This document shows positions 23,570-34,243 of a stretch of DNA of 64,000 nucleotides, piece by piece (position 1 is the first letter of the stretch; every line of letters starts with the position of its first letter). A program made the position numbers and the translations under genes. The stretch comes from Cornus controversa. Taxonomy: Eukaryota; Streptophyta; Magnoliopsida; Cornales; Cornaceae. The stretch is taken from the NCBI GenBank assembly GCA_026545225.1, contig CM048850.1, forward strand, positions 8,419,501 to 8,483,500, given 5' to 3'. The notes under the pieces were generated by a model. It saw only the letters and a program-made list of their open reading frames with translations, made no database searches and was not told where the DNA came from.

Positions 23570-24905
23570 ATGTCGTTGCCCATTCTCAATCCTTATAGCT
23601 ATTTTAAGCTGGACAAGAATTGTGCCAACAATGCTAAAATGGACCCCAAGATCATTACTCAAGAATATCAAAACTGAATGACTCCGGTGAATAATGTATT
23701 TGTCGAGCTTCATAATGAAGATTTCCTGTTTGATTACAATCACGACCCTGATATTACTCGATTTGATCTCAGGCCATGCATTAGAGTTCTTCCTCCACAT
23801 GAGTTATATGATTTTTATCATAATATTGATTCTTTTCCTTTCCAAATTGATTTGAAAAGGGTTACAATGACTAGTTTTGATGACATCAGGACTTGGCCTA
23901 CTTCGACATAAATTTGGGCCGAGTGGGTTATAAGAATGGATTGTACCTTTCGAAGTGTCTGGGAGGAGACAAGAATTCGTCACGCTATTAATCTGAGTTG
24001 CCATCCCCTTGAGATGGATAAGAGTGCCTTGATGGCTCTAGGGATGTTTTGGAGCTTAACTATAAATGCTTTCTATTTCAAGTGTGGGACAATCAGTCCC
24101 ATAATTCTAGATATCTTGGCCTTGATAGGCCTCTTTCCACATAGAGAGGTGTTGAGTCCTCTTCTTCCTTTGCTCTATAAGCTTGAGTTTGAGAAAGATG
24201 AGAAGGATTCAAAATTATTGCTTATGGTAATTTTATCATTCACTATAAAGGTGAAGCAAGAACAGTTCTTGATGAGGATAAACACATAGCATTTCTGATC
24301 TTTTTCCTTAACCGATTTCTCTTTTGCCCCAAAACGGCTTGTGTCACCCAAAGATATAACACGATAGTAGTTGTGTTGGCCCATCGTAAGAAGTCAGCAC
24401 TTGCTCCAATCGTTCTGGCACACATTTATCGAGGTCTATCAACTTTTACGAGTGATTTCAGAGCTATAGCGGAGCAATGTGGATTCTTTAATTCTAGATG
24501 TATGCATATATGCTCGACGCTTGATTTTAGATTTTGCGGTTGAGGCTCCTATACTTAGACAATTGTATGCCCAAGCCACCTCTAAATGTATGTCCTTTAG
24601 AGAAGTTTTTATGTTCCTATATACGGAAATGACTTTAGATAGAGAGTCAATGCTTTTCCTACCTTTGGTTATTTATCGTCGTGGCCCGAGGTGGCTAACT
24701 ACTTAGCCCAACAAAGTGGAACAAAAAGACTAAGCAGATCATCACAAGATTTGGGGAAGCTATCTCATAGCTAGATATCTTTTTTACGATTCTTTCCCCT
24801 TTAGTGTGAAGAACAAGAAATGTGGGGTTGAGTGGTACAGTCCCCTAATGCTAGCTCGTTAATTTGGACTGACCCAAATGATTTTACTTGAGTGACCTAC
24901 GAGTC
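23570..24905 (+). pseudogene. Broken plant-mobile-domain (PMD) ORF, antisense to the host gypsy element
   Basis: PMD proteins (MAIN/MAIL1 family) are plant nuclear proteins, and related domains occur in DNA transposons and some gypsy elements. From the ATG at 23570 the frame stays open apart from stops at 23675-23677 and 23909-23911. It contains DLKRVTMTSFDDI, then IRHAINLSCHPLEMDKSAL, INAFYFKCGTISP and LDILALIGLFPHRE, which follow the usual PMD core pattern. After a frame change near 24270, FLNRFLFC, VTQRYNTIVVVLAHR and APIVLAHIYRGL follow. A later frame at 24479-24706 and LMLAR.FGLTQ near 24850 complete a typical PMD C-terminal part. It lies about 460 bp inside the PPT of a minus-strand element, opposite in orientation. 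Confidence 0.72.
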
Positions 24906-24984
24906 AACACACTTGGGTATTTTGGGTAGTTAATTTCTGATTATGGGCCTTGGAACTTGCTTTTCAAAATTGGAATCTATGTGG

Positions 24985-26287
24985 TGTAAATATTTTGGAT
25001 GGGTTTGCTTGATAGCAGAAATCTAGCAAGTTATATTTAATTTATTAAATATATGTGATTAAGGGGTTCACAAACTCTTAATTAATTTAATGGATTTATG
25101 GTTTTTACATGCCACATTTAATTAATTAACATAGGGGGGCCATTTTGCAATATTTAAGAACTTTAGATTTTTATTTATGTCTTGGAGTCTAATTATTTTT
25201 ATTTAGTGGAATTAAAAATAAATAATGAATTTATTAATTGGGCCAAGAGTTGGCAAAAATTAAATAAATCTATCAGAGCCAAGTCATAAATAAGCCCATC
25301 TATCCCACTCTTAGCCTAACTTGGAAAGCAAGTATTAGGCAAAGGTAGAATTAGAGTTTGACAAGGAGAAGGTACTCTTTATAAATAGAGGGAGGTGGCC
25401 ACCACATAGAAAAACACATTATTAAGTAGACTTGTCTTCCAAAACTCTCTCTCCTTAGCCCTAATTTAGAAGTAAGTTGAGCGCACTCTTTTATTGCTTG
25501 TGAATTCCATACAAGGATATAGGAGTGAAGATTTGGGGGTATTTACAAGACATACAAATAAGATTCAAGGTGCTTGAATCAAGTTAGCAAAGTTTGAAAA
25601 TTTCAATCTCGTCTTTTTCAGACCATTCCTACTATATTGGTCATAAGTTTTTCGTTACTAGTTGAAATAACCTAAAACCAACACCAAAAGTTAGGAAATT
25701 TGAAACACAAATAATAGTTATTAAAATGGGCATAACTTCTTCTATATAAGTCAGGTTGACCTAAAATCAATGATGCTTGAAAACTAACATCTGAGGAGCA
25801 ACATCATTGAATATTAGAATTTTAGGAGTTCCTGAGTGGTGCCAGCAAGAGGTTAAAACTGTTGTACCTGACTATGGGATTTGACATGGGAATTCAAGCT
25901 TTCGGACTTGGATCTTCGAAGAGATTGAAGATTAGCCTCCTTATAGATAGTCTACACACTATCCAAAGGTCTTATTAGTTATTCTCTTTGGTAAAAAATT
26001 AATTGATCGATTAAGACACTTGAGGATGGATTCAAAAAAGTTGTTTTGCTTCAGTTATGTGTGTGCTTGTTTGGCTGAGACTTGATGCAACCAAGTGCCA
26101 TCACACTGGCAAAAATTTTGGTGTTTAATTTAACCCAGTGACAATGTTTATTTGGACACTCTTCCAAATCGAGGTACGGATGTCTAACAAATAACTTCCA
26201 GAGTTTGTGTGAGTATGTTGGATGTCTAGGGCATCCGACTAGGGTTTTATGTGTTTAACTTGTATATTTTGATGTTAAACAAATATA

Positions 26288-26321
<34 letters not shown>

Positions 26322-26987
26322 ATATTTGCATGAAATTATGTGATGCAAGTGTTGATTCCATGATTATGTGTCTAATGTAAGACTTATGTGTACATAACAT
26401 GTGGAAATGTAAGGTTTTAGCATTGTTTGGTGCATAGTTGTGAGAAGTATGGTCAAGTGTTTGTTTAAATGCCTTAATGAGCATATGTATATGAAATAGA
26501 CTTAATTTAATACCCTAACTTGATTTCGTATATGGAATTGACATTGAAATGCATGGTAGTTAAAATTTTGATATAAATGAGCATAATAACATGATTTTGG
26601 GGCATTTGTGCATCACATGGACCTAGGGTGTGGGTGTGTGATGGTGATGGAAGAAACTGATGTTTTTCTAAAAAGTTAACTGAAAAATGGATGGTTAATC
26701 TATAACTGGGTTTGTCGATCGACCTAAGGTGATGTTAACTAGGCCCTTGTTGGAGATGGACAACATCTATGCCTAGGATAGTTAACATTTATCTTGCAGG
26801 CGGTGTGCCAAGGTTGGATTGAGGAGATTTATGTGAGGGTGTATGGGACACAGAAGGGGTATTGAGAAGTGTGTGAGTGCATGACATACTTCCATATTCT
26901 CATGGTACATTTTTTTTTCATGGCATACCAACATACATATTGTGCATATGATGTATAAATGATTCCTTTGCATGGTCCTATTCTTTT
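24985..26987 (+). mobile_element. Tekay-like LTR, left part (split by nested element)
   Basis: It starts at TGTAAATATT. It carries a TATA-like CTTTATAAATAGAGGG at 25378 and shares the words TCTAGGGCAT..GACTAGGGTTTT with the LTRs of the nested Tekay element. A (TG)n tract lies at 26283-26322. The LTR is cut at 26987 by the nested element and resumes at 36546. Total length without the insertion would be about 2.8 kb. The left boundary is approximate. Confidence 0.6.
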
Positions 26988-28831
26988 TGTGACGCCCCAA
27001 AATCCAAGCCACCGGAACGCCCCCATTTCGGGTCTGAACTCCGAGTCGTGAGGTGTCACACTAGATCGGACAATGCCCCATGACCTGGGATTAATGTAAC
27101 AATGTCAAATCATATTCAACACCCTCGGCTCCAATCCAGACCACCGAGATCATCATTCATTGCAAAAGCCTTTCATTTTAATTTTATCAATTCTCAAACC
27201 AGAACATCATCTAAGATCAATCAATTTAAGTATTAGTCTCAAAATTTGTGGAAGCGTACCCTCTTAATGTCCCATTAAATTATACTATGATCAACTCTCA
27301 TCAATGGTCTATTTTTAATATCCAATCACCAAAATATACTCAACTTAAATCAATGCAGCCTTAAGGCACCTATTATTGATTGTAACCCTTGTTATGATTG
27401 ATCGTAAATCTATGATCCATTGCACATGTATCGAAACACACTGGTTTTAGCACTAATGTTGGGTCAATTCTACGATACACCGTAAGCCAGGTTACGATCC
27501 ATCGAAAGATTATGATTGATAGTAAGTCTACTTACGATCCATCGTACCACCCTCAGCAAAAATCATCAATTTCCTTACAAGACTAATTTGGATCTATCGT
27601 AGCACCGTAGTAAATGCATTTACATCCACATTCCATACATACATTTTAAAAAAAGAATAAAAAAGAGTCATCCATGCTACAAACACAACTCAAGGTGTTG
27701 GTGAGAGTCGATTACTTCCTTGCCATAACCTGAAATGTTTATATAATAAACATGGGATGAGCTCCTACATGCTCAGTAGAAAGAATCAACATGTATCAAA
27801 TATTACATGCCGTCAACCATACCATGAATCTATGCATTATGCTATGCATTCTTGCCTTTCCCATGTCTCACACACAATCGAGAAGTCCTGGACTCCGATG
27901 AATGTCCATCCGGTTAAGTCATGCATCTCTCACAAGATACCCAAATTTCAATTTCAGGACACCCAGTTAACATTCGGAATCCATGTTTCGTCCATCCAAG
28001 ATGTCTTCTACAATCCTCCCATATACACCCTCACAATGTATGTGCTATGTATGAACATTTCATTTAAGTGTATATGCTCATTTTCACATGTCCTCATGCT
28101 AAATGCATACACGGGGATCATAATTTCATGTCTTACACATAAAGCATGCTTGCACATTTTCAATGAGGCATTAATACAAACACACGGTAGCATTTATCAT
28201 AATTAAACTAGCCCCATTTTCCCACATAATTTTCATACAATGCATATAAACACAAAATCATGATTTCTATTTTTCCAAATTGCACAAATACCACATTTAT
28301 ACATGTCTTTACATACTAAACACACGTGAAAATACACCAAACCCTAGTTCTATGCCCTAGGCATCTAACCAACTCACCAAAACCCCATAATTGATGGGTT
28401 AGAGATCTCTATCGCAGTTTAGAAGAGATTTTAAACAAAAACCGTTGTTCCATCAAAATGAAAATCACCTCCAATGGCTTTTGTTCAGATTAAATGGAAG
28501 CCCTTACTGCGTAAAACACTTCATTCTTCTTCGGCACCTTCTGAAATCAATTCCTCACTTTTTTTTTTAAATTTCAAATGGTCTAAAACTAAAAATAAAA
28601 GTCCCTAGAAAAATATCCAATTTTTCAGGCCCACCCAACCCACGTTTGAAGCTCTGTCGACCCAAAAAGCCCAAATTGAGCCAAACGACTCCAAAACTTT
28701 TCGGGACCCTTAAACAAGTCATCAAACATGAATTTCATATTTAAAACATGCATACCATCATTTAGAATCATTTAAAATAATAAATGATGAAGAAAAAAGA
28801 AAATCGACCAAAAATAGGCACGATCTTTACA
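26988..28831 (-). repeat. 3' LTR of Tekay element (1.84 kb)
   Basis: On the minus strand it starts TGTAAAGATCGTGCC and ends TTGGGGCGTCACA. It is about 460 bp shorter than its partner. Deletions relative to the other LTR lie near 27600 (~240 bp) and near 28555 (~210 bp). The open frame at 27757-28206 is matched by a similar frame in the other LTR, but it is diverged and unlikely to be coding. Confidence 0.88.
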
Positions 28832-28848
28832 ACCTTCCCAACTTAAAA
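28832..28848 (-). other. Polypurine tract of Tekay element
   Basis: The minus strand reads TTTTAAGTTGGGAAGGT directly before the 3' LTR start TGTAAAG, the position expected for second-strand priming. Confidence 0.6.
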
Positions 28849-28849
28849 G

Positions 28850-29060
28850 GATTTCATCCCCGAAATCAGGCCATACTTAAAGTAAATAAGTTCAGATACT
28901 TGGATTTGACTTTCTGCTCTCGCTCCTAGGTAGCCTCTTCAACATTGTGGTGATGCCACAAGACTTTGACCAAAGGAATGGTCTTCCCCTCAGATTCTGC
29001 TCTCAAGTATCAATGATTTGAACTGGTCTCTCCTCATAGGTGACATCCTCATTGACCACA
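28850..29060 (-). pseudogene. Chromodomain-like C-terminal tail of Tekay pol
   Basis: The minus strand reads DVTYEERPVQIID, then a stop, then NLRGKTIPLVKVLWHHHNVE and EAT, a second stop, and EREQ..KYLNLF. This is the characteristic Tekay/Del tail that guides integration towards chromatin marks. The second stop sits where a Trp codon is expected. The tail ends just before the polypurine tract. Confidence 0.8.
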
Positions 29061-30230
29061 ACATCTACCCAACTCAAAACATAAGATGGGTCAGGGTCAG
29101 ATTTTATCAACATGGAAACGTGGAATACGTTATGAACCTTCTTTAAGTATAGTGGCAAGACCAATCTATAAGCTGCCTCACCGATACACTCTAGGATCTC
29201 AAAAGGCCTAATGTATCTAGGCGATAACTTGTCACTTCATCCAAAATGTATCAATCCTTTCCATGGTGAAACCTTGAGAAATATCTAGTCTCCCACCTCA
29301 AAGGATAACAGCCATCTCCTCCTATCGGCATAGATATTTTGTCGACTCTGAGCCCCAACAACCGCTGTCTAATCAACTTAATCTTTTCAGTAGTCTCGTG
29401 TACAATATTTGGTCCTAAGGCTGCTATCTCGCCCACCTTAGTCCAACTAACTGGAGACCTACAGGGTCTACCATACAACATCTCAAATGGGGCCATCTCA
29501 ATATTAGCTTATAGTTGTTGTTGTATGCAAACTCCATAAGTGGCAAATGGTCCTCCCAACCACCGCTAAAATTTAGAATGCAAGCACAAAGAATATCCTC
29601 CAGTATCTGAATAGTACGCTCTGACTGTCTATTAGTCTGAGTATGAGATGATGTGCTAAAGTGCAATTTCATATCTAGCACCATCTGAAATCTCTGCCAA
29701 AACCTTGAGGTAAACCATGGATCCCTATCCGGCATAATGGATACTGAAACTCTATGTAACCTCAAAATATATTCCACGTACTACCTACTAAGTCTCCTTT
29801 CATCATCAGATAATCTCATAGGCAAGAAATGTGCTTATTTGGTTAATCTATCCACAACGACCCAAACTATATCATTACCCTTGTTCGACATTGGAAGCTT
29901 CATCACAAAATCCACAATGATGTGCTCCCACATCCACTCCACCACTGGTAATGGTTGCAATAACCCTACTGGCTTCTGATGCTTCACTTGCTGTCAAGTT
30001 AGGCATCTCATTACGAATAAAGCCACATCTTTCTTCATACCCCACCACCAATACTAGCATCTCAAATTGTAATACATCTTTGTACCACCTGGATGAACTA
30101 CAAGACGAGAGTGGTGAAAGTCCCGTAACACATTCTCATGACAGTCAGAAGGAACTGCCATCAATCCTCTGAACCATATACCCCCATCTGAATGCAAGGT
30201 CCAATCTTCTACTATTGCACCACTAGAAAT
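29060..30230 (-). pseudogene. Tekay integrase remnant
   Basis: Minus-strand reading of 30000-30100 gives a zinc-binding-like segment ending LTCQQVKHQKPVGLL after a broken frame. The catalytic core continues with VEWMWEHIIVDFV, SIMPDRDPWFTSRFWQRF and HTQTNRQSERTIQILED, the last carrying the catalytic Glu. The C-terminal part includes APFEMLYGRPCRSPVSW. Stops and frame changes break it into pieces (29251-29496, 29424-29777, 29875-30060). Confidence 0.88.
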
Positions 30231-30539
30231 CTGTGAGTGAATAGCCCCTAACTCAAGATCCCACTTCTATGCCTCAATCACCTTACTTACAAGCATAAGT
30301 TGAGTTACCAAGCTAAACAACATAGTTGGCTCACCATCATCACTGAAATACAGTCCCAACTCTGAGAAATCTTCCATCATTTTTCATTCCTGTATAGTTA
30401 TGCTAGCTAAAGTCTCGTGAGACTCTCTACTCAATGCATCAGCCTTTCCCGGATGATACTACAAATCAAAATTGTAATCTTTCATATACTCCACCCATCG
30501 CCTTTGTCTCATATTTAAGTCCTTTTGGGAGAAAAGGTA

Positions 30540-31800
30540 CTTAAGACTCTTATGATCTTAATACAGTTTGAATCTCTCACTATACAAGTAGTGTCTCCAC
30601 CCTTTCAAGACAAAGATTACCGTTGCTAGTTCCAAGTCATGCGTATGATAGTTATGCTTGTGAGTCTTCAACTGTCTAGACCCATAAGCAACCATATCGT
30701 CACACTCTATAAACGCACAACCTATCCCTCTCTTTAAAGTGTCACAATAGATCACATACCCCAAGCCACGCTCGGGTATCACCAAGATAGGAACTTTAGT
30801 TAGCCAATTCTTCAATTTAAGAAAGGCTAACTCACAAGCCTCATTCCATTCAAACTTCACTTTCTTACGAGTAAGTCGTGTCATAAGAGTTGTTATACTA
30901 AAGAAGTATTTTTCAAACCTTCTATAGTAACCCACTAAACCAAGAAAATGCTGAATCTCAGAAATATTCTTCGGACTTTCCTAACTCATCACGACTTCAA
31001 TCTTAGATGGATCAACTGAGACTTCACCTCCAAAAATGACATATCTAAGAAATTTCACCTCTTGGAGCCAAAACTCACATTTCTCATATTTAACATACAA
31101 TATGTGCTCCTTTAGAATTTGTAACACCGTCCTCAAATTTAGCTTATGTTCCACCTTCGAAGATGAGTACACAAGTATATCGTTTACAAACACCACTACA
31201 AAAGTGTCTAGTTACTCGTGGAATGTTCAATTCATCAAATTCATAAATGTTGCCAGTGCATTAGTCAAACCAAATGGCATTACAAAGAAGTCATAATGTC
31301 TATACCACGTACGAAAAGCTATTTTATGAATAGTCTCATCCTTTACCCTCAATTGGTAATATCCTGACCTCAAATCAATCTTAGAGAAGTAGTGAGCCCC
31401 ATTTAATTAATCAAACAAGTCGTCTATCCTCGCCAACAAATACTTGTTCTTGATTGTCACATAATTTAGTTTCTGATAATTGATACAATCTCAAAGAATC
31501 ATTTTTCTTCTTAGCAAACAACACTGGTGCTCCCCAAGGCAATGCACTAGGTCTAATAAAACTTTTTGCTCTCAAATCATTCAACTAACTCTTTAATTCC
31601 ACCAATTTCCTCAGTGCCTTTCGGTACAGTGTCATGGAAATAGGCAATGTACCTGGTATAAAATCAATAGAAAATTCTAACTCTCTCTTAGGAGGTAAAT
31701 CTATCAAATATTTCAGAAAGACATTCAAGAAGTCAAAGACAGCTGCCAGATATATCTCCCTCGGAACCTCCTCTTCCTCGACCAATAGACTAGCCAAAAA
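30540..31800 (-). pseudogene. Tekay reverse transcriptase/RNase H remnant
   Basis: The minus strand shows PPKRELEFSIDFIPGT at about 31660-31720, then [15 protein letters not shown] near 31240-31290, then VFVNDILVYSS at 31164-31196. In active enzymes the last motif is F(I/V)DD, so the first catalytic Asp is Asn here. EVKFLRYVI follows. The connection and RNase H part (30558-30935) reads YYRRFEKYFFSI, FEWNEACELAFLKLK, IYCDTLKRGIGC and YGSRQLKTHKHNYHTHDLEL. Several stops interrupt the frame. Confidence 0.88.
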
Positions 31801-32510
31801 GAAATTATGTCATTCCCAACCCACTAATACCATAACATGTAGATATGTGGGGATCACTCCGATCTCCCAGAAAACAAAAACAATCTCCCCCGAACATACA
31901 GATCGTCACCCACCCTCTAAAACAATCTATGTTGGCATGAAACTCCGACAACCAATCCATCCCAAGAATGATGTCAAAACTTCTCATCTCTAGGAAAATG
32001 AAGTCGAACTTAATTGTCCGCCTGACTATCTCAATAGCACACCCTGACAAACTTTATCCAGAATCATTGTAGTGTCATGAAAATAGGCAATGTACTGGGT
32101 ATAAAATTAATAGAAAATTTTACCTCTCTTAGGAGGTAAATCTATCAAATATTTCAGAAAGACATTCAAGAAGTCAAAGACAACTGCCAGATATATCTCC
32201 CTCGGAACCTCCTCTTCCTTGACCAATAGACTAGCCAAAAAGAAACTATGTCACTCCCAACCCACTAATACCATAACATGTAGATATGTGGGGATCACTC
32301 CGATCTCCCAGAAAATAAAAACAATCTCCCTTGGACATACAGATCGTCACCCACCCTCTAAAACAATCTATGTTGGCATGAAACTCTGACAACCAATCCA
32401 TCCCAAGAATGATGTCAAAACTGCTCATCTCTAGGAAAATGAAGTTGAACTTAATTGTTCGCCTGACTATCTCAATAGCACACCCTGACAAATGTTATCC
32501 AGAATCATTA
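31629..32510 (-). repeat. 441-bp tandem duplication inside pol
   Basis: GTGTCATGGAAATAGGCAATG near 31629 recurs as GTGTCATGAAAATAGGCAAT near 32072, and similarity continues through the whole unit to AGAATCATT at about 32065 and 32506. A 2-bp indel separates the two copies near 31680/32122. The copies are very similar, so the duplication is younger than most other damage in the element, or was homogenised. Confidence 0.85.
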
Positions 32511-32640
32511 TACCACCCACATGTATATCAACACAAATAGCTTTACCCAATGGTCTAACATCTAGCCCCAATGCCCGTACAAAATAATGAATGAGTATGA
32601 CGCACCCGAATCAACTAACATATAAGCCCAAGAGCTATAC
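31800..32640 (-). pseudogene. Tekay protease region, partly duplicated
   Basis: The retroviral-type aspartic protease site LVDSGASYSF is readable on the minus strand at about 32595-32621. The following part (FDIILGMDWLSEFHANIDC) occurs twice, at 31805-32050 and 32246-32491, because of a tandem duplication of about 441 bp. Confidence 0.82.
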
Positions 32641-33860
32641 ACCAGAAATATACCTCGGACCACTAAAGGTCCAGCTGAAGTGTCTGCAGGGGTAACTGCA
32701 TAAAATTTCCCCTGAGCCCTTTGATCCTACTGTCCACTGCCATGAAACTAGACTATTGTGTAGATGCACTAGGGGTCCCCTCACTGGTTTTGCACTCTGG
32801 GTAGATATATCTGCTTATAGAGGAGGTAAAGCTCTGAAGCTTGACTATGAAGATATAGTCTGAGCTGGCCTCTGTTGTGAGTTTTGCCCACACTTGGCAC
32901 CTCCACTCTGCTGTGGGTAATGTCTCACTCGATGCCTTATCTGACCACACCCAAAATAAGTTCCAGTGTTGGGCTGACTTGTAGGCTAACTCATAGGATA
33001 GTCTGCCTTATAGTGCCCTAATTGCCTACACTTGTAGCATATCACTTCTACCCTAGCAGATCCCAAAGGCATAGAAGTCGTAGGTGCAGAACGTGCCATA
33101 GGCTACCCCACTGATCCCACTGACTGTGAAGGACCACTCTTGAACTTTTTCTTTGCTTGACCCTCTGAGGCAATAGTCAAACTTTTGTTCTGTCCTAGGC
33201 CTCTCATTTTTTCTACCTATCTTTTGCCTCAGCCTTTGCCATCAAAGCCTTCCTCATTACCTCAACATACACCTTTAATTCCAAAATTGCCACAACGGGA
33301 CTAATGGAATGATGAAGGTTATCGACAAACATCCATGTATTATTCTCTTTAGGAGCAAAGTGTGAGAGAGAAGTGAACTTGTTCTTGTACTCCATTACAA
33401 CCATAGTCTCATGCTTCAGCTCATCAAATTCTTTCTTCAATGCCTCCTCTTAAGCCTAGGAAAGTATTTCTCAAGCCTATCCTTAACTGTCAAGCCTATC
33501 CCTGACTGTCTTCCACCATATCTTGGTACTTCTAAAAAAGGGATATGCAGCCAACATCACCTTCATTACATCATTAGGCACTGACATCGCCCTTAGATGC
33601 TTTTCCACTTGTTTCACCCAATTATTCACCACTAAAGGGTCTGAACTACCCTCAAAAGTAGGATGCAACAACTTCTTGAACCTCGTAATGTACTTGAATC
33701 ATCTCTCTGATTCAATTTATTTTGATTGTGCAACTGATTGTTGTACCTCGGTAGCAGTTGTTCTCACAAAGTTCCTTAGGGCCATAGTCATATCTGTGAC
33801 CAAACGGTTCCCCTCAGGAATCTCATCCTTAACCACTCCTCTAGCTCACCTAGGAGGCAT
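32640..33860 (-). pseudogene. Tekay gag remnant
   Basis: The minus-strand ATG at 33860 starts MPPR and then meets a stop at codon 5. The frame otherwise reads on through GNRLVTDMTMALRNF. Core gag motifs follow: HPTFEGSSDPLVVNNWVKQVEK at 33590-33660 and FDELKHETMVVMEYKNKFTS near 33380-33430. A zinc knuckle near 33000-33040 reads CYKCRQLGHYKADY, so the last Cys of CX2CX4HX4C is now Tyr. Confidence 0.85.
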
Positions 33861-34228
33861 AATGTTATATATTTCCAAGAGATAAGTTAATAAGAATAAT
33901 ATATTTCATGCTACGCACTCAACAAAAAAAACATTCCATGTTCGCAATACAAAAATATGTTATCAAATCATCATGTTATCATATAACCACATAACATATA
34001 AACATATTATCAAATAAGCACACAACATGCACATATCAAACTCAACTCAACTTTGTTAAGACTACTGAACATCCTTAGGCATTCAAACCTACAGGTTCTA
34101 ACTATTCTGAATCCCTACACGATTTCACTTTTACCTAAGTATGCAAACCTAGCTAGCTCTAACAACAAGCTATAAATTAGCACACTGTTTGCCGCTTACC
34201 CTTCGTCCTTAGGTATTTAAACCTAGGA

Positions 34229-34242
34229 GCTCTAATACCAAG
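34229..34242 (-). other. Primer-binding site of Tekay element
   Basis: The minus strand reads CTTGGTATTAGAGC immediately after the 5' LTR end, one base off the iMet consensus TGGTATCAGAGC. Confidence 0.8.
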
Positions 34243-34243
34243 C

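Noticed and set aside
27757-28206. 149-codon frame, with a similar one at 35088-35513
   Set aside because: Both lie at the same place in the two LTRs of one element. They have diverged with indels, and LTRs rarely code.
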